From NCBI RefSeq assembly GCF_009389715.1, contig NC_052409.1, forward strand, positions 4,081,775 through 4,145,774: DNA of 64,000 bases. The letters are read 5' to 3'. How positions within the stretch are numbered: position 1 is the stretch's first letter; the number at the start of each line of letters is the position of its first letter. Source of the DNA: Phoenix dactylifera (Eukaryota; Streptophyta; Magnoliopsida; Arecales; Arecaceae). A program made the translations under genes and the position numbers. Below, piece by piece: positions 36,937 through 49,142 of this stretch. The notes beneath the pieces are model-generated. The model was given only the letters and a program-made list of their open reading frames with translations. It did not search any database and was not told the DNA's origin.

Positions 36937-37340
36937 CCTGTTCGGCAGTCTTATGGCTCCTTGTTATAGACCACCCAATTCTTTGAGCCAGTGCTTGTTA
37001 GCTGATTGATTTATCCAAAGGATAGTATTTTAATTCCTGCTTTAAAGCTGGTGCTACTTTTTAAGCGGCTGTTGAGCTTGAGGATCTGTTCGAGAAGAGA
37101 TCTGTAAATTGTGTTCAGGCTGCTGTAAATATTTGTACAGTTGTAAGTTGGTCTTTGTCCAGAACCCAACAGTATCATGTAAACAGACAGCTTACTGTAA
37201 AAACTTGACTCATGGATTAATGTGTTGTGGGTTCCTGTATCAGAATTTTATCCATGTATTGAAGCCATGCTGGTACCAGGGAATAGTTAGGGACTGCATA
37301 TATGGAAGGAAGGGGTGAGGTGGTAGGTTTCATCAGCAAT

Positions 37341-37605
37341 ATGATTTCTCAATATGAAAGGGTGACTGTTAATGGTGACAGCTTTTTGCAACTTGTTATT
37401 CATTTCTAGAACTACAGTGCTCCAGATTTGATCAGTCTTGGCAGCACATTATAGACCTTGCTGTTGGAGGTTCGCTCATATATGATTTCTCAATATGAAA
37501 GGGTGACTGTTAATGGCGACAGCTTTTTGCCACTTGTTATTAATTTCTAGAACTACAGTGCTCCAGATTTGATAAGCCTTGGCAGCAGAGTATGGACCTT
37601 GCTGT
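37341..37605. repeat. 124-bp direct repeat downstream of AIRP2-like gene
   Basis: Copies at 37341-37464 and 37482-37605 begin ATGATTTCTCAATATGAAAG and end CCTTGCTGT. They differ at only about ten positions and are separated by 17 bases. They lie 400 bases past the stop codon, possibly within the 3' untranslated region. Confidence 0.92.
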
Positions 37606-38664
37606 AATTTATAAGGTACTGTGGTACTTGGATTGTGGATTGTGTTCTTTCCTACCCCCCTCATTCATATTTAATCTATGAGATATATAGATGTCTATCA
37701 GTCAGGTGAGCGGGCATATCTTGTGGATTTGTGAATAATGCATGCAAATAATCATAGCTGCTTGTCCCTGTAGTCGAGATGAACGTTTGATGAAGGAGGC
37801 GCATCTGTGAGCGAGCAGTGGCATGGACATGGTGTATGCAATGTAGGGTATAATTTCTTTAGGAACAAATATTCTTCTATCCATACATAATAAAAACCAA
37901 TTGCAATTGGAGAGGTGGTTTGTTACTTCAAAAAAAAAAAAGAAAAAAAAAAGAAAAAAAAGAGGAAGTGGTTTGGGGTCCTCCATGTGTGAGCTTTTTC
38001 TTCAGTCATTTTGTTAAAAACCCCCTATCTGTTAAATGACTGTCTATCCGTGGGGTGTTTTATGAGGGAAAAAGAAAAAAAAAATATTTTAGTTGCATTT
38101 TAAGGGTTACAATATCGGAAAGGTGAATAGCCATCTGCCAAGGTCAAGTGGGGAGCAAGGTAAAATACTTTGACCATAACGGCTTGTCAGCCGAGAGCTT
38201 CACAAAGGCACCTTCACATGCTTTAGCCTCCTCAACAGGTAAAATACTATAAGAGACTTTTGGCTGAAAAAGGAGGGCTTATTCGGAGTGCTTTGAAAAA
38301 TGTTATTTTTTGATTTTTTTTGGATGCATCCGTATCTATTATTAGTTGATACATCCGTTCTAATAAAAAAACAAAAACAAAACAAACAAAACAGGTAAAG
38401 TACTTTATGTATAAAAAAAAAACAAGTAAAATATATTAGAGCACCAACTAATGCACATCAAAGTTTTCTAGCCCATAAAACCTTGACTTGGCAACTCAAT
38501 ATTCATCATCCTCCTCCCGATATCCTATCTTATACCATATATTGTAAAGGGAATACGCACGAATGAAACGGTATCACTCGTTGAACAATCCATACACATC
38601 AATTTCTCGTGCCCCAGAAGATGGCTCGCACTTCGTTTTTCCTTCCTTTGCCCCCCACCACAAA

Positions 38665-38695
<31 letters not shown>

Positions 38696-38706
38696 AATAA
38701 TAAATA
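38665..38706. repeat. (AAAT)n / (AAT)n microsatellite
   Basis: A run of AAAT units passes into AAT units, about 300 bases upstream of the desaturase start codon. Confidence 0.95.
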
Positions 38707-38884
38707 AACTAAGGAAGAAAAAAAAAAAGAAGAAAGAGAGAGAGAGAGACGTTATATCCGGTGTTCGGTGGCGCGAAACGAGGGTCGGACCCCACGGGAC
38801 CCTCAACCGTACATGAAGCTTTCCATTTCTGGGCGTTCTCCTCGTCCACCGCTGCTGCTTGAACCGCGGCTTCGGCCGGCATTC

Positions 38885-38891
38885 TATAAAT
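38885..38891 (+). promoter_or_regulatory. TATA box of DES1-like gene
   Basis: TATAAAT lies 122 bases upstream of the start codon at 39007. A CT-rich leader (38957-38975) follows, typical of plant core promoters. Confidence 0.65.
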
Positions 38892-39006
38892 GCTTTCGAA
38901 TCTTCACCCTTTTCTTTTCCCTAGAAATCCAACCCCTCTTCCCGTTTTCGTCGTGGTCTCTCTCTCTCTCTTTCGCACGGCGATTGGGTCTCAGAGAGAG
39001 ACGGAG

Positions 39007-41614
39007 ATGGGTGGAGGAGGGGAGAAGAGAGGCGACGGGGAGGAGGGGGTGATGGCGACGGACTTCTTCTGGTCATACACCGACGAGCCGCACGCCTCCC
39101 GGAGGAAGCAAATCCTCGCGGAGTACCCCCAGATCAGAGAGCTCTTCGGCCCCGATCCCTGGGCTTTCCTCAAGGTATAAATAAGACCCTTCTAACGCCA
39201 CTCTCTCTCTCTCTCATTCCGCTTGCATTGCTGATTTAATCGTCAAGATCTCCTCTTTCGCACAAGGTTTTGGTGTTCTGGTTCGTTTTGGGTGGGGCGC
39301 TTCTTTGTTTTCCTTGGTTTGGCTTTGTACAGTGAGAAAGATTTGATCTTGGTGAACTTTTGGCCGACTCTTGTTCCATTTGATTATGGTGTCTAGCCAC
39401 ATTAATTCGTCCGATTCTGACGTTTCGTTTCTATACCAGTGTGAAACCATTCTTTTAGAATTTTTTTGCCAGGTAATTGATTTTAAGCGTTTCTTCTCGT
39501 GGATTTTATTAGTGTTCAGTTTAATATTGCTTAACTAATGTTAGATCCAATGCTTAAAATCTAGGAAAGGTCTGTCTTGTCCCAACCTATTTAATATATT
39601 GTTATTAATCAGGGTTTGATTGATCCAATTACAGCTTCCCTAGATATATATCTGCAAGAGATCTCATCAGTGGTAGGCTATTTTAGGACTCCATGGTTCA
39701 TTTCAATCAATATCCTTGGAGCCCTGATACATATTTTGCATCTATTGATATGCAATATCCGAAAAAAGCTACCCACAAAGTGGGTCATGTAACTATGTCA
39801 CAGCTGCGATGCTGAGGAATACTAGAAACATGATTCCGTTTCAATGCATATCTGTGCCTGAGTTTAATAGTTTTCAGACTCTGAAACATTGTAGGTTTTG
39901 CAGTTCCTTGTTTGCAATCATTCTTAAGACGCAGTCCAAAAATGTTAGTTATCTATTTGATCAGTTATGGTGCTGCTTTTTCTCATAACACCTGATTGTT
40001 TGCATTTAAACTTCAGTGCATTTGCTCGGTTACAAGATTCCATAGTTCCCTTATGATCTGAACATGGATAATCAGGTAGGTGGCAGTCCCCTTTTTCACT
40101 TTAGGGCTCGTTTGGTTCGCGGGAAAAGAAAGGAGGAAAGTGTGGTCAATGAAAAAGTAATGAGATGCCTCTTGTTTGGTTGGAGTTTTCAAAGGAGAAA
40201 GATGGAAAAGTTATATTCCCATGGGAATATGATTTTCACATTTCATGGGAAATGAGGTGGAAATTACTCTATCTTTATTTTTTTCCAAAAAGGGCCTCCA
40301 GCATTAAAGAGGCATTAAAGACCTAATTTTTATTACGGGTATAATAGGAATTACACATAACTTTCCTAAGAAAGTGGATAATCAACCAAACATAAGCACT
40401 CTGGAAATCTGTCATTTTTCCATGTTTAACCAAACATGCCAAAAGTACATTTTTATGCATTCTCTTCCTAAGAATCTTTTTTCCAAGAATCATATTCCTA
40501 GGAGGGAAAATGCTTCCCGCGAACCAAACGAGCCCTTAGTATATACCACTTACCTTGCACCACTTTTTTTTTATTATGAGCAAATAACAACTGATGCTGT
40601 ACTGTGATCATAAATGTCCCATCTCGGTTTCCTCATAGTTTTTGGATGGATTTGAATAAAGGATTAGTTGTGTTCTTTGTCGCACTCTACGATAGTTGAA
40701 AGATTATTTCATGCTCCAGTTTATCTTCTTGCCCAGTTCTAATTCACTGTTCTTATCCTTTGTTTCTGGCACAGATTACTGCAGTCGTTTCTCTTCAGCT
40801 AGGTACTGCAACTTACCTCCACAGCTCCAGCTGGCTGAAGATTTTAACAGTTGCATACTTCTTTGGCTCGTTCCTCAACCACAACCTCTTTTTAGCCATC
40901 CATGAGCTCAGCCACAACCTTGCCTTCTCAACTCCAGCCTACAACCGCTGGCTAGGAATCTTTGCCAATCTCCCCATTGGTGTCCCTATGTCCATTACCT
41001 TCCAAAAGTATCACTTGGAACACCACCGCTTCCAAGGTGTCGACGGCATTGACATGGACATTCCCAGTTATGTAGAGGCTCATGCTGTCACCAACATTGT
41101 CACCAAATCCCTATGGATCATCTTCCAGCTCTTCTTCTATGCTCTGAGGCCACTCTTTCTCAAGCCCAAACGCTCTTGTCTGTGGGAATTTATCAATTTA
41201 GTAACCCAGCTAGCTCTTGATGGCTCGCTGGTGTATCTCTGGGGTTGGAGATCTCTTGCTTATCTTATACTTTCAACATTTGTCGGCGGCGGCTTGCATC
41301 CGATGGCAGGGCACTTCATCTCCGAGCACTATGTTTTCAATCCAGACCAAGAGACCTACTCATACTATGGCCCCTTAAATCTGATGACATGGAGCGTGGG
41401 ATACCACAATGAGCACCATGATTTCCCAAGAATACCAGGGAGCAGGCTCTACAAGTTGAAGGAAATGGCACCGGAGTACTACAAGAACCTCAAGTCTTAC
41501 AGATCATGGAGCCAGGTGATTTACATGTATATTATGGATCAGACCATCGGACCTTTCAGCCGGATGAAGAGGAAGCAATCCAAGAACAATGGGGATGTCA
41601 AGAAAGGTAATTAG
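39007..41614 (+). CDS. DES1: Sphingolipid delta(4)-desaturase, DES1-like
   Basis: Two exons, 39007-39174 and 40775-41614, joined in phase 0 (WAFLK/ITAVVS), encode 335 residues. The N-terminal lipid-desaturase segment reads [16 protein letters not shown]. Three histidine boxes that bind the di-iron centre are intact: HELSH, HLEHH and NEHHD. Several hydrophobic spans lie between them, as in ER-membrane desaturases. The family introduces the delta-4 double bond into dihydroceramide long-chain bases, giving sphingosine-type ceramides; in plants expression is often restricted, for example to pollen. The second ATG at 39052 (MATDFFW) is also possible, but the first ATG gives the Gly/Glu-rich extension seen in plant homologues. 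The 1.6-kb intron carries a MITE. The gene converges with the tetraspanin gene, leaving about 740 bases between stop codons. Confidence 0.96.
40104..40536. mobile_element. Tourist/PIF-Harbinger-type MITE, 433 bp, in DES1-like intron
   Basis: A perfect 22-bp terminal inverted repeat begins GGGCTCGTTTGGTTCG at 40104 and ends CGAACCAAACGAGCCC at 40536. It is flanked on both sides by TTA (40101-40103 and 40537-40539), the target-site duplication of the PIF/Harbinger (Tourist) group. There is no coding capacity. The identical ends and clean duplication point to a fairly recent insertion. It is wholly intronic. Confidence 0.93.
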
Positions 41615-42356
41615 AAACTGCTGCATTAATTTTGTTGACAGTTGCCATACCTTTCTGTATGATATGATACAAACTAGGATGGCAAGTGGAGATTCCTTTT
41701 AGCCTATGATCTGCGAGGAAGTTACCAATGAATTTCTTTAACTTAAATGCAATTTTTTGAGTAGGCCTCATCTAGGCTTCATTTGGAGAAGTGAATGATG
41801 TTCCTTTTTTTTTTTTTTGTTCTCATTTGAAACGTGGATCACAAATTTTCTATCTCAAACAAAGATATTAGAGTTACAACAATCCACAAAGATATTAGAG
41901 ATCGCATGGGGCATGCCCAAGTATTGCCATCAGAGAATTGACTGCTGCATCTCTGAACTCACTCCATGTAAATTTACACCTCTTCAACATGGGGATTTTC
42001 AGTCAGGTTACAATCTTAAATTCTGCTTGCAAAGAATTATTTCGACAGGTGCTGGTTGGTGAAACAGGTGTATGAATACAAACATGAACATCCACAAGCT
42101 TTTTAGTTGTCATGGAATCGGTGGGATTCACAAAAACAAATTATTCTGAACACAAAAAAGAAATACAAAAATATCCTTCAACATAAAGTTCCATGATAAC
42201 AGTGACATAAACTGGTCGCTGAGCGTTTCCATCAGCCCCTCCCCATGATTGCTGCCCCGGAGGCATTGCTACATTATGGAAGTCAGAGGATGATGGTTAA
42301 TGAAAGCATGTCTGCTGAAATGCAAGCTGCAAAGGCTGCTGTCATGCCTAACCGCA
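41615..42356. other. Convergent intergenic region
   Basis: The short gap between two tail-to-tail genes, presumably occupied by both 3' untranslated regions. Contains a poly-T run near 41805. No gene seen. Confidence 0.55.
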
Positions 42357-45300
42357 TTACCGCACGTAGAACTCCTGCTACAACAATTGATAGCTTGCAC
42401 AAATTACCTTTGGAAGTCAGAAGTCAGACAAGGCCGATGCCCATCTTGCTGTATCATTGTGATATAGCTTCATACAACTACTACTGTGTAAGAATGATGT
42501 GAATAAACATTTGTGCAGATACTACAGCACTTCCAATGCCATTTACAGTACCTATTTTTCACCTACATGTTATAATCTCTGAGTACAATACCACAGCATC
42601 AGCCCCCCTCTGGACATAATTAAATGTTGCCATAAACTATAATGAAATTATAGTTTCCAGAAAGGAGGTATTTTGGTTAGATCTTTCACCTGCTAACCTG
42701 CATGATAAATGTGGAAAAAGAAAATCATATAAGAGATGCAAAGAAGTTCAAGAAATTAGGAGAGCAGACAACCACAAATTCCAAACAACATTCACCTTCT
42801 GGTGCATTCTGACTTTCCAAGAATCATTATTTGATAAATTAGGTTCAACGGTGTATGACGTGTGGTGAACCTGGTTTCTCAGGAGCGGTAATCTTGCATG
42901 TACAATATCATCATCACTATCATCGTAACTTCCATAGTCTGGCCCAAGAACCCTAAGCACAATGGCCAGGAAGATGGACAATGCCTAGAAATTTAAAGCA
43001 AAACACTTCGTGTTAGCAAAATGGAAGCAAGCAATTCCAGTCTAGACCAACTTCGTGGGAAAAAAGGTAAAAGATGTGAATTTCACAAAAATAGACGGTG
43101 AGTTGGTTTTCATTTTCATTTGTCGGGGTTTTAGGGAACAGCAAAAAAAAAAGGAAACAAAGAATATACAGACAAAGTTGAGACACCCACACAAGATTGC
43201 ATGGAACAGGAAGCTCAGCCAAACCATAGAAAAAAAGTATGACGAGGTCATAACATTTGTGAAGCCCTAAACCATTACAAGGAGGAGGCAAAAACAAGCT
43301 TGAAGCACTAAACTGCAAACTGACTATATAGCAGTCCCAAGGTCGATGATGGCCCATGCATAACATCATAGCAATCCCACAGTCATGATGCCCACAAGAA
43401 GTTTAGATGGGAACATGGGTGGATAGGATGTTAGGGTCCACCCTCGTAAAGGGTTACTCACAAGGAATATCAGCATATTAGGGAAAACGATAAATTCAAG
43501 AAAGCACACGGTCTAGAAGATTGCTGCTGCTGTAAAGGAACATGAGAAAAACTGGTATAGGAAGTACTAAGTGGCATAATAAAAACTATTAATGGGCTCT
43601 GCACAAATATATCAACTGATTGTGGCTGATTAAAGAATTATATCACACTGTCCACAAAAGAAACATGGAAAAATTTCTCACCATAACTTGAGAACCATAA
43701 CAGGATAATAACTGCTATCATCTTCAGAAAATAGAACTAGCAACAATCTACTGAAGCTTCAGCTATGAAAGTCCTCATACAGTGGCATTTATATGTTGTA
43801 CTACAATTATATTTGCCATGTAGACATGCATTATCTAAATGAAATACTTGCCTGTGCAGCCACAACCAACAATCCTATCCATTTGCACATCTCAAAATTT
43901 GATCTCACAAAATCCTTAAGCTCATCAAATTTCCCTGTTGGATCCTCTGGGAAATCCTGATGCAGGATCAAAGCAAATTGAAACAACGATGAATAACATA
44001 GAGCATACCTAAAGGGGAAGAAAGCTGAAAATAAAACAGTCAAGGAGATCCATACCTCTTCCCAGTTTCTGTTCAGAAATATATCTGCAGTAATTGCCGC
44101 CTCCAGCATAACAAGCAAAAACACAAACACCATGTACTACACACCCGTATAAGGTAAACAAGATACACCTCTTATGTTCATAAGAATCATGCTCATGGAA
44201 ATGAAAACGGCGATTATAATGAAATTTTCATAAAATGTTGTACCAAGAAAACGGATATAATACTATTGCTAGGTTGAAGAAACTGGGGGAGTAAAAGGAC
44301 TTTATTTCTGCTATTTTTGGAATTAAGGTCATGTTCAGGTGTGCTGGGCATTATGCACATGTGATGTGAGAGTAATGCACATTATACTAGTAAAAGCTGC
44401 ACCTATGTTCAGGGGATTGGTAATGTTTAGGGTATGATCATAGAGTAGATGTGGATATAATGAGAGTCTGTTTCCTAACAACATTGATTAAGTGCTCTAT
44501 TGAAAGCTTATTTTGTCTCAAATTAAGCTCCCATTACGAGATTCCCTTCTTGTTTCTACATGGGAATGAGCTGAGCTGTGGGATGGCAACTATTTTTCAA
44601 TGACTTAACTCATTCTGATTCCACCCTTTTCAATCCTATCCAGTTAGAGTTATCATAATTCAGTATGACCCTAACAGATGTAGAAAATGGAAATAATTCA
44701 AAGGACTTCCTTTAAAATGTGAGAAACAAAACCTGGTACAAATCTGGGAACAATTCAAAGAGACTTCATCTGGTGAGGACAGGATGAAAAAAATAACCTA
44801 TTGCTCCATAAATGGGCAAGACAGCTAAAAAATTGTTGTGCTGACAACAGTCTAATAAAAATGTCAAAATTCTACTGCATCTGAGAACTGATGCTCTGCT
44901 ATATAAATCCATAGCACACGGGAATAGGTTTCAAAGGTAAGAGAAGATCATAGATAAATTTATAAGGTCTCCAAATATGTTAACTATTTATGAACATCTT
45001 CATGCTGGAAGAGGAAGTCCAATACAAGGTTTTGAAACAGGAAGTGCTCAGTAGGACATAAAGCACTCACAGGGGCCTTCGTAAAACTCTTAAGGATGGG
45101 AAAACATTAACAGGTAAAAATGTGCAAGCAGCAAATGTAGAAAAGAGCTATAGCTATGGTATTGGCTTCAATAGTCAAAAGCAAAGCCAGAGAACATCTA
45201 CAGCTACTCACCATTCTTGTAGAGTTTGTGTCTTTCCATCAATTGGCATGGATTAACTATGTGAATTTTTAAATATTCAGACTCCTTTCCATCAAAAATT

Positions 45301-46952
45301 TCTTCAATTACCATAGCAATGGGGAGACGAGGAGTATCTTTTCTTGCATATAGAGCTGGCACACTCCAATTAGGCATGTGCATGGATTAATAAAAGATAA
45401 CATGATTCCACATGGAAACTTTTGTATGGATTATTGGTGTGATGTCTAGGATAAGGATGTTGATGTTAAAATTATGGGGAATCCTGTGAGAAATCCAAGA
45501 CCAGCTGTACATGCAGGAGCGGTGAGTAACAACTTTCGGGAGGTTTAATTTAAGATTTTCAAATGCATTGAATTAACACTTCAGATGAAGTGGAAGATGA
45601 AATGATAGCCATGCCAGAAATGCATCAACTGGTGATAGGAAAGGAATAGTACAAGAGACTGAATTAAACCTTTGCAGAAGGATACACATGAGAGGCAATG
45701 ACTATTAGCAGTTTCAGCAGCAATATGGCCTGAGCAAGTTATCAAGCATAAGAAGATTCCTAGGCCAAGAAATATGTAAACAAACCTGCATGTCAAAAAT
45801 AACTGACTCAGAAAGATCACAATTGCATCAAAAACAGTAATTTATAATATGAATAGAAGAATGTATATTCTAATAATAGACAAATCACTGTTTAAAATTT
45901 TCAAATTAGCGATCTGAAGGATGTGCAGCTTTATAAGACTAATATTCTTAGTTATTTTTTGAAATAAAAAATATGGGCAATACCACCTGAAACAGGCATT
46001 CGATGAATCAGGATGCACACATCCACACTTCAAACAAAAGACAATATCCAGACATCATGCTCGCATACAGCAAAGGAAAGCAATATATTTACAAGTGCGT
46101 GGATTTAGTGATATCAAAATACCTAATAAGTACCTATTACTCCAAAAATATTACATTTCAAAAAGAAGATATATGGTAATGAATATCTATTAATAACATG
46201 CAAAACTAATTAAGGCAATGCCTTTGGGCTCGCATGAACATATAATGCACTGATGGAGGATGCAGTTGCCATGAGAAATGGAACATGATATGATCTCAGG
46301 ATGAAGGACACCATTAAAAGTCAACGATTTAAGTTGGTCGTACTCCACTCCTAAGATCATAACAGTACCATCCTTATGAAACCAAATCATCAATAGGGTC
46401 ACTAAGACAATACCTTATACCTCCCCTCTTTTAGAGAGGCCATACAAAGGATAACTTACAACTAAAAACAGGAGGAAATCAAAGATCCCAGCAAGGATGA
46501 ATTACCCAGACTTCCAAGTTATTAAATATAAAAGTAAACTAAATAATAATTACTCTAAAACAAAAAGGACTCATCTCCTCCATCCAACCCTACATACCAT
46601 ATCCAGCCCAAAAAAGCATATCCTGAAGTATAATCACCTAAAAAGTGGTAAAATATACGAAACATTTAAGGTGTAAACGCCAAGATTACCCCTTTCAATC
46701 AACGAAGGGAGGGAAAAAAAACTCAAATCGCTAGAAGGAATTTAAAGACGAATTTTTTTCAGCAAGAAAGAAACAGCAAGGGAGGAGATGCCACACAAAC
46801 CATGAAGGGGTGGAAACTAAGCCACCGCTTTGCTTGTACCAAACCCGCATCATCCAGAGGGAGTAAAGAATCATTCCCATCCCCGCCAACCCAATCACCG
46901 AATTCACGAGCTTCAGCACCGACTGCAGGCAACTCCTCAACATCCTTACCAT
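42357..46952 (-). CDS. Tetraspanin-19-like membrane protein
   Basis: Exons on the minus strand: 46952-46801, 45785-45686, 44136-44056, 43956-43852 and 42984-42796. These are in phase and give 209 residues. A last exon at about 42377-42357 (six codons, then TAA) is only a candidate. Four membrane spans are visible: [54 protein letters not shown]; and [23 protein letters not shown]. The large extracellular loop is short and lacks the GCCKPP motif of classical plant tetraspanins, as in the divergent TET18-20 group. Intron 4 uses a GC donor (CAG/GCAAGT). Tetraspanins organise membrane microdomains; this subgroup has no settled function. Frame and order are convincing; the C-terminus is uncertain. 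Confidence 0.88.
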
Positions 46953-49142
46953 CCAATCCCGCCTCCCTATAATCTCTCTCAAATTTGAAGAGACTGCAAC
47001 AAATAGAAGACACCGCCCGGATCGCAAAAATCCTATTTTTAACCCCAAAAATGGTTTTTTTGGGGTGGATTTCCTTCGGATTTTTGAGGAGAGAGGAGAG
47101 CCGTTTGAGAGAAGGGGATGAGTTCTCCGATCATTACATGACTAACGAGTTTCTCTACGATTTTTATGAAGGTTGTGGTCAATTTCAGGCCAAAAATTCC
47201 ACGATATTTATGAAGGCTGTGGTCAATTTCAGGCCAAAAAATGGGAGTTTTTACGCTGGGAAAAAAGGGGGCGGGCTTTGGATTCTATGATGGCGGACTC
47301 GCGACCACCGCTCGCGGACTGGGGTTTTGTCCGCGTGCCGGTTCGTCGGTCCGGACTTTGATATCCGTGCGCGATTTTGGAACCTGAAGGATGGTACGAC
47401 ACGAATCTCAAAACTCACTGTGCATGAAAGCCGGCTCCAAGTCTGAACCTGACTTAGAAAATGTAGTTATTTGGCGGTTGACGCTGGTTAATTGCAAAAG
47501 TATTTTCTATCCTTGAATTCTTCTACCATACATCCTCCAAAACTTAAGAAATTTGGTATGGATGATGGAGAAATAATGCGTACGCCAGAGTCTTACTCAC
47601 ATAGCATGATTTGGCTGTTACTTGATAAATTATAATGATCCACTTTGAGATGGAATTACTTGGATTCGCTATATGGAGCATGATAGTGTTAATCTAGTTG
47701 ACATGATAAAACAATACAAGGTACAACAATTCGCGAGAGCCTCTATTATTTATTTTTGAATAAAAATATAATTTTACTTGTTGATATGTCAAGGGCTTAT
47801 CCGCCGTCAAGAGCCTTCGTGCTGCATTGGACATCAATTTAAAGTTAGATATGCATTACATATCTCATAATAACTTTTTAGAATATTCAAAAGAACAATA
47901 AATTATAAATTTTCATAGATTGATAAAAAAGGCAGCTAATTGTACAAAAGCTAAAAAAATATGCTCACCTTGATAATAATATAAGATTTTTGATATGACA
48001 TGCAAGGCTATCAAGAGCAATACTTTTATTCAAATACCTAAAAACAAAAAAAAGTCTAACCAATTTTCAAAGTCAATAAAAAATGGTTGGAAGATATTAA
48101 TGGCTTTCTAAAAGAAACCGTTTTGCAGTATAGCAAGAGAAAGAAAAAAATTGATGATACCTCTATCATTGTCAAGTTATGCATATTGAAGTAGATGTTT
48201 TTATGTTGTCATCTAACATCTCCAAAAATCTTGATTTCAATTTTATTTTTATTGTATATAAATGAAGTTGTAATTAGATAAGAAAATAGGTGGATGCATG
48301 TAATTTCTCTAATAATTTATATGAATTTTTATCCAATCTGATCCCCCCTCCCTTTTTTTATTATCTATTCAATGCTCAGCTCAACCTAAGGTCTTGAAAG
48401 GTTTACTTTGTAGCAATAAATATGAATATATATTATGTATATCTACTTTTCTTGTATGCTAGTTATAGTGCACACGTATATAGATAGATTTTCTTGGTTG
48501 TTAAAAAAATTATGTTCAAACTCTCAGCTCTAAAAAAACATCAGAATAATTGATATATAATTTTTTATTTAAAGTATATTATACCGCTTATTTTCAGTAT
48601 ACCTTCTTCTTCGTGGAAAGTTTTAGAACCAACATGTACTAAGATACTTCTTCCAGAAATGTTTGAGATTATTTTTATATAAAATTTCTAGCATGTTTTA
48701 AATATTTAATTAGAATTCTTATAGAAATATTTTGAATTTTAGTAATCCGGTTAGGAATTTTGAAATTGAAAATGAATAAATTAAGTTATTTTTTATATAA
48801 TTTATTTAAAGTTCATCTTTGATAGGAATTTTGTATGCGTATCTAGATCCGGCGTCAATGACACGAAACAAAGTAGACGCTATCGGTTTAAAGCGCCGTC
48901 CCAAGCCAGACGGACGGCTGATATTTGATCCCGCATACAAGCTTCTATGCACCCGTTCTTTTGTTTAAGATGAAACGGTTCCCTTCCGTCAGTCGCATAA
49001 TCCTGAGGGAACGGTCGCTTGATGCGCCCCGAGCCCAATTTGCCCTCCGCGAAGTAGGGAGGGAGACAAGAAGAGAAATCGAGGAAGACGAGAGCCCAAA
49101 ACCTAGAACCTAATCCTTCAAGATCGATCGAAGAAGGCGAAG
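46953..49142. other. Divergent intergenic region between tetraspanin and TFB2 genes
   Basis: About 2.2 kb between two start codons, so it should hold both promoters. The left 450 bases are GC-richer and contain a 34-bp direct repeat. The middle (47500-48840) is AT-rich with no gene seen. The GC content rises again in the TFB2 leader. Confidence 0.55.
47163..47240. repeat. 34-bp direct repeat, 44-bp period
   Basis: TTTATGAAGG(T/C)TGTGG followed by TCAATTTCAGGCCAAAAA occurs at 47163-47196 and again at 47207-47240 with one mismatch, 210 bases upstream of the tetraspanin start codon. Confidence 0.93.

Larger units (their letters stand above)
36937..38884. other. Intergenic DNA between AIRP2-like and DES1-like genes
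   Basis: Contains the AIRP2-like 3' region, a 124-bp direct repeat, poly-A tracts (37929-37962), an AAAT microsatellite and the DES1-like promoter. No further gene seen. Confidence 0.55.

Noticed and set aside
46759-47048. Longer N-terminus or alternate frame for the tetraspanin-like exon 1
   Set aside because: The family starts with [17 protein letters not shown]; the upstream in-frame Met adds a non-conserved segment that is probably 5' leader.
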